A stretch of DNA of 64,000 bases from Elymus sibiricus (taxonomy: Eukaryota; Streptophyta; Magnoliopsida; Poales; Poaceae): the NCBI GenBank assembly GCA_039707655.1, contig CM077666.1:245550166-245614165 (forward strand), in the 5' to 3' direction. The notes beneath the pieces are model-generated. The model ran no database searches. It was not told the DNA's origin and worked only from the letters and a program-made list of their open reading frames with translations. How positions within the stretch are numbered: the first letter of the stretch is position 1; each line of letters opens with the position of its first letter. This document shows, one piece after another, positions 12,861 to 22,320 of the stretch. The translations under genes were made by a program, and so were the position numbers.

Positions 12861-13856
12861 ATGAGCGACAAGAAAGGTTTAGTGCTTTTTGACAACAAAA
12901 GAGACATGAGGGATGTGAGTGAGAGCCCATCGAGTGTTCTTCACTTTGTGCTTGTGTGCAAAGATGAAGCGGTGAGGACTAATACTTCACAACATCTACC
13001 TTTGGTATTGTCTCATCACTTGCAGGAATTCACGGACGTTTTTCCCGATGAGCTACCTCCTGGACTTCCTCCACTTCACGGAATCGAACACCGCATCGAC
13101 CTCATCCCTAGCGCACCTTTACCGAACAAGGCACCATACCGCGTCAACCCCGATGAGACCAAAGAGATCCAAAGGCAAGTGCAACACCTCATAGAGAACG
13201 GGTATGTACGCGAGAGCTTGAGTCCATGTGCCGTTCCGGTTATTCTTGTGCCTAAGAAAGATGGTAGCTATCGCATGTGTTCTGATTGCCGTCCCATTAA
13301 TGCTATCACCATTAGATACCGGCATCCCATTCCCCGCCTTGCTGACATGCTTGACGAACTTAGTGGAGCCACCATTTTCTCCAAAATTGATCTTAAAAGT
13401 GGCTACTATCAAATTCACATGCAAGAGGGTGATGAATGGAAAATGGGTTTCAAAACCAAATTTGGCTTGTATGAATGGTTGGTCATGCCTATGGGCTTAT
13501 CTCAAGCACCTAGCACTTTTATGCGTGTGATGCATTATGTTCTTCGCAAATATATTGGCATTTGTGTTGTGGTATACTTTAATGACATTCTTGTGTTTAG
13601 CCAATCTCTTGAAGATCATGTCATACATCTTAGGGACGTCTTGCAAGTTCTTAGAAATGAGCGACTATATGCTAACATGGAAAAATGCACTTTTGGTGTT
13701 GACAAGCTTGTTTTCTTGGGCTTTGTAGTCTCCTCTAAGGGTGTTCAAGTTGATGAAGCTAAAATTGATGCTATTAAAACTTGGCCACAACCAACCAATT
13801 TGCTTCAAGTGCGTAGTTTCCTTGGCTTAGCCGGATTTTATCGATGCTTTGTGTAG
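12861..13856 (+). pseudogene. E2 reverse transcriptase (active-site mutant, truncated)
   Basis: The 331-residue frame starts in the protease-RT linker and covers most of reverse transcriptase. Visible motifs, in order, are FPDELPPGLPP, VPKKDGSYRMCSDCRPIN, FSKIDLKSGYYQI, GLSQAPSTFMRVMH and then YFNDILVF. The catalytic YxDD box reads YFND here, whereas E7 and E11 have YFDD, so the first aspartate is replaced by asparagine. The frame stops at TAG 13854-13856 inside [12 protein letters not shown], where relatives have a lysine codon. The enzyme would copy element RNA to DNA; this copy would not. Confidence 0.9.
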
Positions 13857-15607
13857 GATTTTAGCACTACTACATCACCATTGCACGCATTGAGTAAGAA
13901 GAATGCAACATTTATTTGGGGTCCTTCCCAAGATGCCGCATTTCATGAGCTTAAGAACTTGCTTACACATGCTCCATTACTTGCATTACCCAACTTTGAT
14001 AAGACATTTGAAGTGCATTGTGACGCTAGTGGTAATGGCATAGGTGGTGTGTAATGCAAGAGAAGCGCCCTATTGCATGTTTTAGCGAAAAACTCTCCAG
14101 TGTGCAACTTAACTATCCCATCTATGACAAAGAGTTATATGCTTTAGTGAGAGTCTTGCATGTGTGGGAACATTATCTTTGCCCCCATGAATTAGTCATC
14201 CATACGGATCATGAAACGCTTAAATACCTTAAGGGTCAAACAAAATTGAATAAGAGTCATGCCAAATGGAGTGAGTTCATTGAGTCTTTTCCTTATGTTA
14301 TCAAGTACATCAAAGGTAAGGAAAATGTTGTGGCGGACGCTCTTTCCCGCAAATGCATGTTGGTTACTCAACTTGAGTTGAATGTTATAGGATTTGCACA
14401 CATTAAAGACTTGTATGCGCATGATGCTTCATTTTTGATTCCATATGCCAAATGCCTAACGCACAAAACTTGGGAGCGATACTATTTGAAGGATGATTAT
14501 ATTATGCGAGCTAACAAACTTTGTATCCCCGAGTCTTCTCTTTGTTTGTTGCTTTTGCAAGAGGCTCACGGTGGAGGACTCATGGGACATTTCGGACGTG
14601 ACAAGACATTCGCCACGCTCTCCAAGAACTATTTTTGGCCAAAGATGTTTCACGATGTCTCACGCTACACCAACTGGTGTTCTACATGCCGCAAAGCTAA
14701 GTCCAAATCTCAATCTCATGGTCTATATATGCCACTTCCTATTCCGTATAAACCATGGGAAGATATTAGTATGGATTTTGTGCTTGGTTTGCCTCGAACC
14801 CAAAACGGCAAAGATTCTGTATTTGTTGGTGTGGACCGTTTCTCTAAGATGGCACATTTTATTCCATGTAACAAGATCAATGATGCTTCACATGTTGCAA
14901 ATCTCTTTTGTAGGGAAATCTTGCGATTGCATGGAGTGCCCAAGACGATCGTATCGGACTGAGACGTCAAGTTCCTTAGCTACTTTTGGAAGACACTTTG
15001 CGCCAAGATCGGAATCAAGCTCCTATTCTCTTCGGCATATCATCCACAAACCGACGACCAAACGGAGGTCACCAACCAGACACTTTTAACACTCCTACGT
15101 GTATTGATCAAGAAGAACATAAGGGAGTGGGAGGAATGTTTGCCCATCACCGAGTACGCCTACAATCGAGCACGACACTCTACCATCGGCAAGTCCCCCT
15201 TCGAGGTTGTCTACGGCTTCAACCCGTTGTCCCCATTGGACATTCTACCGCTACCACTCCAATAGCGCATCAACATGGATGCGAGTGCACAAGCAATCTA
15301 CCTCAAGAAGGTGCATGAAGATACAAGGCACACGATCGAGTGCCAAGTACAACGACTCGCGACCAAGGTCATCATCAACAAGCACCCCATGGTGTTCAAC
15401 CCCGGAGATCTTGTGTGGCTACACCTCCGCAAAGAGCGTTTTCCCAACGAGCGCATGTCCAAACTACTTTCTCGAGCCGATGGACCGTTCAAGGTGCTAG
15501 CACACTACAACAACAACGCTTACAAGATCCAAGATCAACATCCCGAGCGACAAGTACAACGTGAGCGACATCTTCAACGTCAAAGACTTATCTCCCTTCC
15601 ATGGTGA
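13857..15607 (+). pseudogene. E2 RNase H and integrase (broken)
   Basis: After the RT stop, homology continues through the RT connection ([32 protein letters not shown]). A 302-residue frame (14054-14962) follows, with RNase H motifs [22 protein letters not shown] and VVADALSRK. The integrase zinc-binding domain has [12 protein letters not shown] and CSTCRKAK. The integrase core contains [11 protein letters not shown] and [11 protein letters not shown], and is stopped by TGA 14960-14962 at the second catalytic aspartate region. The C-terminal part resumes at 15275-15607 (HPMVFNPGDLVWLHLRKERF, RADGPFKVLA), then shifts frame near 15530. Confidence 0.85.
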
Positions 15608-15959
15608 TGTGGATTCCTATCCCAGGATGGATCTTTCCCAAGGGGGGGGGGATGATGCAGAGCATCCTACGGTCATCCCCATGGACCTACCTTCGTCTTC
15701 CCAAGTGTCGAGTGGACCAATGACACGAGCACGCGCAAGGGCTATCGAGACCGAGGTGACATCTCTCCTTAATGACATCCCATATGACCCACGTGAGACA
15801 TGGATACTACCTCAATCCAGACTGCTATGTGTGCTTAGGTACCAAGAAGACCACCTCAGGAACGCTCGGAATGAAAACCAAGTCCTCAAGTACATGGATG
15901 AAGAAGAGCGACGAAGGAGACCGCTGAAATACTCCAGCGGCCGGACATCTGGCGCCTGA
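15561..15959 (+). pseudogene. E2 integrase C-terminal tail running into the 3' LTR
   Basis: A 132-residue frame starts with MSDIFNVKDLSPFHGD, the end of the integrase chromodomain-side region. It passes through the polypurine tract as GGG codons and continues 300 bp inside the LTR. It includes SGPMTRARARAIETEV and LLCVLRYQEDHL. The same extension with the RARAR motif is present in E11 (54096-54437) and, in diverged form, in E12. Coding into the 3' LTR with such a tail is known for CRM-type chromoviruses; assigning this family there is an inference. It is out of frame with the preceding integrase part in this copy. Confidence 0.75.
15640..15652 (+). promoter_or_regulatory. E2 polypurine tract (G-run)
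   Basis: A run of A2G11A lies directly before the LTR start TGATGCAG. Equivalent tracts stand at 52751-52764 (E7) and, on the minus strand, 54466-54483 (E11). Confidence 0.85.
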
Positions 15960-16195
15960 AGGCAGCAGCAACAGCCCCCAGGCCGCGAGGGAACCTCTAC
16001 AGGAGCCGGACATCCGGCCGGCACCCAGGACATCCGGCCCGACCAGCCCGGACATCCGGCCACTTCCTGGATTTCCGGTCTGAAGCATCAGCACCTGGAG
16101 CGAGGCTAGCCCGAACATCCGGCTTCGGGCCCGGACATCCGGCCCGACGTGAGCCGCCGGACATCCGCCCCCCAGCCCAGACGTCCGGCACCTGC
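15941..16195 (+). repeat. CCGGACATCCGGC motif array in the E2 LTR
   Basis: About eight copies of a near-palindromic GGACATCCGG or variant (GGACATCTGG, GAACATCCGG, AGACGTCCGG) are spaced irregularly over 255 bp, just upstream of the TATA box. Related arrays occur in the E7 LTR (53060-53345) and E11 LTR (about 53996-54180, minus strand), and in the leaders of E7 (29170-29235) and E11 (60665-60725). Confidence 0.8.
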
Positions 16196-16257
16196 GAGTA
16201 TAGTCGGGCCATAGGCCCATGTAACACCCCCTTCTCACCTCCTACCTCGTGGACTCC

Positions 16258-16265
16258 TATATAAA
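16258..16265 (+). promoter_or_regulatory. E2 LTR TATA box
   Basis: TATATAAA lies about 385 bp before the LTR end and after the CCGG array, the usual place for the LTR promoter. Confidence 0.65.
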
Positions 16266-16643
16266 CACCTCCTCCTCCTCCTAGCTAGGGTTAGCAAAGT
16301 ATATTGAGACATTTGAGTGAGCTTTGCTCCTTGTGTCTCCTCTTGGGGAATCAAGACCTCTCTAGGGAGAAGGATCCCCATCATAGGATCATCAAGACCT
16401 CCTAAGGGAGAAGGATCTCATCTAGATCATCAAGACCTCACCTCCTTTGGAATGAGAAGAACTTTACCTTTGTGCTTGTTTCCTTGGATTGTTCTTGTAT
16501 ACTTGTGGATCTCATGTATGCTATCGTAGTGGATGTGTGATTTGGGTTTGTTTGAGTGATTTCTCTTGTTGTTCTTGTTTGTTCTTCCCTTTTCCCCCTC
16601 CAAGTGTGAAAAGATCATCACCATAGGGTTCCACCCTACATCA

Positions 16644-17613
16644 CTTTTCCTCCAACAATGAGTATACATTCAGCTAGTGTTAGCAGCTAAACATATACGC
16701 ATGGATGCATTGTTTTCCATCCTATGAGGTCTTCGTATTTCGTACACTATGATTATGTACTGCATATGTCGATAATTCAGTGGAATTTAGCTAGCATTTG
16801 TTCAATTGCATATTGTGGCGAATTTTGATGAATGTTCTTCCTGTGGACACTATTTGCCCAACTGCATATTGTGGCAAATTTGGTTTTTGCAGGATAATTC
16901 AAATGAAATATTTTGCTTTAACCTGGCCATTAAAGTGCACATGGTTCAACTAACTAAGCGTGTGGGATCCAGAACGGAATGCACACGTCACTCATAGCGC
17001 AACCGCCTGTGATCTACAGTAAAAGCACACAGGATATGAACTGAACCGTCGTTGATACACAACAAATCACAGACGATTTGCAGCACTTCTACGTGTGTGT
17101 AGGGGCTCCTCAACCGTTTGTGATAGCACATTATCACACAAGTGAGCTTAGAGGAAACCGTGCCCAATTCAAAATGCAATCCCACTCGTAAATTGTTCAA
17201 GAAACGTGTGCGATGATATCATGCATGGCAGACGCTTGCCATAGAATACTCGTGTACGATGGGCCACATATCGTGCATAGTTTCTACGATGGCCCGTGTC
17301 ACTTAGGTAATATTTCGCAAACGGCCCACTGTCAAACACCATTTGGTTTCCCTGCGCAATTAGAAACATTTAACTCGTGAGAGACGTGTGCGATTGATCC
17401 CCAATCCCACACTGTGCCAGAATATAGTGTGTGTGATATGTTCCTGCATCGCATACGATTACATTTGGCACAGCGTCTGCATAATGGGTCACTATCGCCG
17501 ACAGTTTTTGGGTAGTGTGGGATGGACCTATTGCACACACAGGCAAGGCGACGGTTTAAAACTCCGTTGCGGAAAGGGGGGTAAAAACTGTTTGTATATC
17601 ATGTCGCTGCACA
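16644..17613. other. Unclassified sequence between E2 and E3
   Basis: There is no open frame above about 76 residues and no similarity to other parts of the window. The stretch 16960-17590 has recurring phrases of the GTGTGCGAT type (17205, 17386, and related TGTGTGTGATAT near 17428) and many GTGTG/CACAC words on both strands. This resembles the subterminal repeats of DNA transposons such as CACTA elements. I see no clear terminal inverted repeat or target duplication, so the class stays open. A 22 bp phrase around CAACTGCATATTGTGGC is duplicated near 16804-16820 and 16858-16874. Confidence 0.4.
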
Positions 17614-18530
17614 AGTGAGTAGCCATGTCTCAAGTGGTTCAAAGTTCATTAAGGAGGGTTCTCACCTCGGTCTCAATAGCTCTTGCACGTGCTCTTGTCA
17701 TCGGTCCACATGGCATTTGGGGTGAGGATGGGATGTCCATGGGGATGACCGTGGGATGCTCCGCATCATCTGCCCCTAGGAAAGATCCGCTCTCGGATCG
17801 ATAACCTCATCACCATGGAAGGGAGATAGGTCCTTCACGTCGAAGATGTCGCTCACGTTGTACTTGTCTCATGGGATGTTGATCTTGTAGGTATTGTCAT
17901 TGTAGCGTGTCAACACCATGAATGGTCGATCGGCTCGAGGAAGTAGCTTTGACTTGCTCTCGGTGGGGAAACGTTCCTTGCATAGGTGTAGCCACACAAG
18001 ATCGCCGGGCTTGAACACCATGGGGTGCTTGTTGGTGTTGAGCTTGGCGGTGAGGCATTGCAATTGGAGTTCGATCGTGAGCCTTGTATCTTCATGCATC
18101 TTCGTGACGTAACTTGCTCTTGTGCTTGCGTCCATGTTGGTTCTCTCTTGTAGAGGAAGAAGGAGGATGTCCAAGGGCGACAATGGGTTGAAGCCATAGA
18201 GCACTTCGAAGGGAGACTTGCCGGTTGTAGAGTGTCATGCTCGATTGTAGGTGTACTCGGCGATGGGTAAGCATTCTTCCCATTCCTTGATGTTTTTCTT
18301 GATCAACATGCGGAGTAGTATGGATAGCGTTCGGTTGGTGACTTCCGTTTGGCCATCAGTTTGAGGGTGATATGCCGATGAGAACAGAATTGTCATTGGC
18401 ATTCTCGGTCTGACACAGGGTCTTCCAAAAGTAGCTTAGGAACTTGACGTCTCGGTCTGACATAATTGGCATTGGCATTCCATGCAACCTCAAGATTTCC
18501 CTAAAAAAGAGGTTTGCAACATGTGAAGAT
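17614..18530 (-). pseudogene. E3 integrase C-terminal half (broken)
   Basis: Minus-strand frames give the integrase tail with RARA-type motif (about 17640-17700), the C-terminal segment HPMVFKPGDLVWLHLCKERF and RADRPFMVLTRYNDNTYK (17869-18204), and core pieces with [15 protein letters not shown] and [15 protein letters not shown] near 18400-18530. Several frameshifts separate the pieces. The homologous G-run before the LTR is not preserved here (near 17770 the sequence reads CTGCCCCTAGGAAAG), so the polypurine tract has also decayed. Confidence 0.8.
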
Positions 18531-19276
18531 TGTCTACTTTGTTGCACGGAATAAATTGTGCCATCTTTGAGAAACGGTCCACAACTACAAATTTGGAATC
18601 TTTGCCATTTTTGGTTCTAGGCAAACCAAGTACAAAATCCATGCTTATATCTTCCCAAGGTGCATATGGTTTTGGAAGAGGGATGTGTAAGACATGGGAT
18701 TGAGCTTTAGACTTAGCTTTGCGGCATGTGGATCAACGGTTGGTGTCGCGTGCCACATCACGGAACATCTTCGGCCAATAGTAGTTGTTGGAGAGCATTG
18801 CAAATGTCTTGTCACGTTCAAAATGTCCCATATGTCCTCCACCGTGAGCCTCTTGCAAAAGTAACAAACGAAGAGAAGACTTGGGAATACAAAGCTTGTT
18901 AGCACGAATAAGATATCCATCCTTCATGTAATAGCGCTCCCAACAATTGTTAGCTTGGTACTTTGCATATGGAATTGCAAACGAAACATCATGTTCATAC
19001 ACGTCTTTGATATGCTCAAAACCAATCACATTCAATTCAAGATTGAGTAACTAACATGCACTTGCGGAAAAGAGCATCCGCCATGATATTCTCTTCACCC
19101 TTAATGTACTTAATGACATAATGAAAAGACTCAATGAATTCACTCCATTTGGCATGCCTTTTATTCAACTTGGTTTGAACTTTAAGGTAGTTGAGAGTCT
19201 CATGGTCGGTATAGATGACAAACACATGTGGCCTAAGGTAATGCTCCCAAACACGCAAAACTCTCACCAAAGCATA
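18531..19276 (-). pseudogene. E3 RNase H and integrase N-terminal part (broken)
   Basis: The minus-strand frame 19037-19270 encodes an RNase H end ([32 protein letters not shown]). The frame 18733-19035 encodes the integrase zinc-binding region ([24 protein letters not shown]), and the adjacent core start lies near 18600-18730. The two histidines of the HHCC motif are visible; the cysteine pair falls after the frame break at 18733. Sequence is cut at 19276. Confidence 0.8.
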
Positions 19277-19616
19277 TTACTCTCCCCGCCGCCTCGCCTC
19301 CCTTAGTAGCAGGAATCGAGGAAGGAGATACGAGAAGTCGGGCAAAATGAGCAGCGCCCTCCACGTTTTTCCTTTTTATGGGGAAGGCGCGAGGGCTGGC
19401 TCTTTTTCGTCCTACGTGGCTGCGCTTTTCAGGCGCACCACCTCCCGCCGCTGCTTCGCTCCACCTCTCCCACGCCCGCATTTAATGCACATCGTGGGCA
19501 GATGCGGTAAAAGAGAAGATTATGACAGTTATCTTCTACCACGCGCCGCCTGTGCACTGTTTGGGCCTAGCCCAACGACGCCTCGCATGCGCGTGTGGCC
19601 CAGGCCCAGGGGCTCC

Positions 19617-20536
19617 TATCGGTGTACTAAGACATGGGTGCCCTTGTATCCAGACTTGTGCACAGGCGGTTGTAGCCTCCCATCTAGCAAGGGCTTGATA
19701 GAGGATAACTGCGACTCAAGACTCAACACCAAGACCGTGAAAAAGACCTCAAGGCAGGTCATCGAGAAGTACTATTCTCGTACTGAAGATCGATGCTGCC
19801 CTTGCCGACAAGCTCCGCCCCGGCAAGGTGAAGGCCAAGACTATGGTTGCCGGCAAGCCCCCTTGCCGGCAAGCAAGGCCCGGCAAGCTCCGTGCAAGCA
19901 GGCTTGTTCTGCCCCGTTACCGCTCCACCTCACCATCGACCTGATAGGCTTGTATGCTAGGTGTCGAGCGGGCAGGCGTTCAACATAGCCGGCCAAGGCA
20001 CGTGTCAGCATGCCATGCCAAGATTAACTTTAATGACACCCGTCCCTGGGACGTGTCAAGATTACAGGAGGGCCCCAGGACCGGTGGTACAGATCTTTTG
20101 CCCAAGGCCTCGCCTCCCCAACGTAGCACCTAATGGTGCAATAAATGCGTTTGTCTTACCCCGCTGGAAGATAGACGTGATGACGGTGCAAGTCACTGTT
20201 CATACTCTGTAATGAACGTATTAGCCATTGTGTTACCCTTGGCCTATAAAAGGAGGCCCACGGCTACAGGTAGAATGGTCGACACCCATCTCAATTAGAC
20301 GCCGTAGCTGCATTTTCCCGTGCATCTTGCCGGAAAACTACGCTCACTGTAACCGTTCATACACGATCAAACACAAAAGCAGGAGTAGGGTTTTACGCTC
20401 ATAGCGGTCCGAACCTGGATAAATCCCCTGCGTGTTCTTGCACCTACTAAAAATCTGCTCTTTGTCCCATGCATGTCCCCTGAGCCGAATCACAAAGGGA
20501 CCCGTTCGGTCCCATAGATAGTCGTTTCCCATGACA
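19617..20536 (+). repeat. E4 LTR (920 bp)
   Basis: It starts TATCGGTGTACTAAGAC, where E5 has TGTCGGTGTAC, so the first dinucleotide has decayed. It ends TTTCCCATGACA. It contains a TATA box TATAAAAG at 20245-20252 within the phrase GGCCTATAAAAGGAGG. An apparent C-terminal extension of the minus-strand integrase frame through this LTR (20344-20536) is an artefact of the junction. Confidence 0.8.
20245..20252 (+). promoter_or_regulatory. E4 LTR TATA box
   Basis: TATAAAAG lies within GGCCTATAAAAGGAGG. The equivalent site in the E5 LTR (minus strand, 27055-27063) reads TACAAAAG, so it has lost the consensus. Confidence 0.65.
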
Positions 20537-21774
20537 GCAGCCCGGAAATGATCTTCCTCAAGGAGCGTGGCATCATCTTGCCATAGCTCATCTTGATCCT
20601 CCTCATCGAAAGCCAAAACTCGAGCTGACCCGTATCTGAGTTCTGTGGGGAGCACTGCTTCTGCACCATACACAAGGGAGAAGGGTGTCTGGCCAGTGGC
20701 TCGACTTTGTGTCGTTCTGATTGACCAAAGAACCACTGTCAACTCTTCCACCCAGCGCCTTCCACACTTGTGCAGCTTGTTGAAAGTTCTGGTCCTGAGA
20801 CCACACAACACTTCTGCATTTGCCCTCTTTACTTGTCCATTGCTCCTTGGGTGAGCAACAGAGGCATAGCAGATCTTGTTTCCAAGTTCTTGACAATATG
20901 CTGTGAAGGCACGGCTCGTGAACTGGGTGGCGTTGTCGGTGGTGATCCTGTTGGGTGCACCAAAACAAGCAACCAATCCTTTGAGGAACTTGATAGCTGA
21001 CTGTGCCGTCACCTTTCTCACTGGCTCTACCTCAGGCCACTTTGTAAACTTGTCGATTGCAACGTATAAGAATTCAAAGCCCCCGGTAGCACGGGGGAAG
21101 GGGACGATGATGTCAAGCCCCCAAACCGAGAAAGGCCAGGAAAGAGGGATGGTTTGGAGGGCTTGAGCTGGCTAGTGGATGTCCTTGGCATGGAACTCGC
21201 ATGCTTCGCATCTGATGACCACCGCCAAGGCGTCTTGAAGTGCTGTCGGCCAGTAGAATCCTTGACGGAACACCTTGCCAACAAGCGCGTGCGACCCAAT
21301 ATGAGAGCCACACATTCCTTCATGCATCTCTTCCAACAGCCTCTGTCCATCTTCCCGGCAAATGCACTTCAATTTCACCCCGTTTGGTCTTTTCCTGTAC
21401 AAAGTGTCATCAACAAACTTGTACATTCCTGATTGGCAGGCTACTCTTTCTGCGTCTTCTTGTTCATCGGGAAGGTCTCCTGTCTGAAGGTATTGGACGA
21501 TCAGCTGCGCCCATGCCGGAGCCTGTGGCTCGACGACAAGGACTAAAGGCACTTCTTCCTCCGCAGGAGCGCTTGCTTCGACGGCAAGGACTTGGCCTGC
21601 CGGAGGCTGCGGCTCACCGACCAAGGGTGTCTTCTCGATGGTATCTACTTTCTTGGCGGCTGTCGGCAACTCTGCCGGAAAGTAACCACCAATGTCTTGC
21701 TTTCTTTTCTTTGCCAGCCTTGATGGTGTAATGGATGGCTGAGTCAGCAATAGCACAAAAGTTCCTGGTTCCAC
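20537..21774 (-). pseudogene. E5 integrase (truncated, catalytic Glu replaced)
   Basis: The frame 21172-21774 carries the zinc-binding domain (DTLYRKRPNGVKLKC, EEMHEGMCGSHIGSHALVGKVFRQGFYWP, RCEACEFHAK), giving a full HHCC set. The core follows with a frame break around 21022-21170: CFGAPNRITTDNATQF supplies the second aspartate. The box HPRSNGQVKRANAEV has lysine (codon 20827-20829) where the family has the catalytic glutamate. Sequence then reads LWSIRTTQSRATGQTPFSLVYGAEAVLPTEL and breaks at 20537 against the E4 LTR. Downstream residues in the same open frame derive from E4. Confidence 0.85.
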
Positions 21775-21945
21775 AGGAGATCTCTTGGCGGCAAGTTTTG
21801 ACAGGTCATCGGCAATCTCAATCTAGGCACGAGGGACGTGCTCTACTTGCAGACCATCAAAGTGGTCTTCTAACTTCCTCACTTCATCAACGTATGCCTC
21901 CATCAAGGGACTCTGGTAATCCTTGTTGATCTGCCTCACCACAAG

Positions 21946-22320
21946 CTATGAGTCGCCTCTGATGATCATCTTGCGAATACCAAGGTCGATTGCAATGCGC
22001 AAGCCGGCAAGCAATCCCTCGTACTCAGCAGTGTTGTTGGTGGCCTGCTCCCTTGGAAAATGCATCTGAACCACATACTTGAGGTGCTCTTCGGTGGGTG
22101 CTATAAGCAGCACGCCGGCACAGGCGCCTTTCAGCGTGAAAGCACTATCAAAGTACATGATCCAATCGTCAACAGTTTCCTTGCCGGGGAGAGAGGTCTC
22201 TTGTATCTCTTCGTCTTGCATCGGGGTCCATTCTGCAATGAATTCTGCCAAAGCTCTGCTCTGAATTGTTGAGGTACTCTCAAACTTTAAGTCAAAGCTT
22301 GACAACTCCAACGCCAACAC
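21946..22320 (-). pseudogene. E5 second (archaeal-type) RNase H
   Basis: The minus-strand frame gives DDWIMYFDSAFTLKGACAG, then QATNNTAEYEGLLAGLRIA, then IRGDS. The Asp, Glu and Asp expected in RNase H are all present (YFD, NTAEYEG, GDS). This domain lies between the usual RNase H and integrase, which in plants marks Tat/Ogre-type gypsy elements. The frame is open upstream into the connector (LALELSSFDLKFES), and a stop follows soon after GDS. Confidence 0.85.

Larger units (their letters stand above)
9949..16643 (+). mobile_element. E2: chromovirus-type Ty3/gypsy element, 5' end displaced by E1
   Basis: Reading left to right it contains leader, gag, protease, reverse transcriptase, RNase H, integrase, a G-rich polypurine tract and a 3' LTR of 991 bp starting TGATG and ending CATCA. 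This order (integrase last) defines Ty3/gypsy. The TGATG...CATCA ends, and an integrase frame that runs on into the LTR, resemble grass CRM-type chromoviruses; that lineage is an inference. E3, E7 and E11 belong to the same family and supply reference sequence for damage calls. The 5' LTR and first part of the leader are not adjacent because E1 is inserted at 9948/9949. Confidence 0.85.
15653..16643 (+). repeat. E2 3' LTR (991 bp)
   Basis: It starts TGATGCAGAGCATCC after the polypurine tract and ends GGTTCCACCCTACATCA. The same start and end are seen in E11 (53543-54465, reversed), and the end in the E7 5' LTR remnant (28830-28872). The first 300 bp are coding (integrase tail). The next part is a CCGG-rich motif array, then a TATA box at 16258, then a transcribed part with repeated CAAGACCTC-type phrases (16340-16440). 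The bases after it (CTTTT) are a possible target duplication, but the other side is not visible. Confidence 0.85.
17614..19276 (-). mobile_element. E3: fragment of an E2-family gypsy element
   Basis: This segment matches E11 and the reverse complement of E2 from inside the 3' LTR (AGTAGCCATGTCTCA near 17619) through the polypurine-tract region, integrase and part of RNase H. Both ends are broken. The left end stops inside the LTR coding part. The right end stops inside the RNase H motif (YALVRVL) at the border with E4. No LTR terminus or target duplication is visible. Confidence 0.85.
19277..20536 (+). mobile_element. E4: 3' UTR and LTR of a Tat-lineage gypsy element
   Basis: The LTR part (19617-20536) is about as long as, and clearly homologous to, the reverse complement of the E5 LTR (26772-27653), so it lies in opposite orientation to E5. 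The upstream 340 bp are GC rich with PPT-like CCCAGGCCCAGGGGC directly before the LTR, consistent with the long 3' UTR of Tat elements. The rest of the element to the left is missing; E3 follows abruptly. The LTR ends CCATGACA exactly where E5 integrase begins, so this end looks like a true insertion junction. Confidence 0.7.

Noticed and set aside
20344..20536. Apparent C-terminal extension of E5 integrase
   Set aside because: These codons are the reverse complement of the E4 LTR; the frame is open across the junction by chance.
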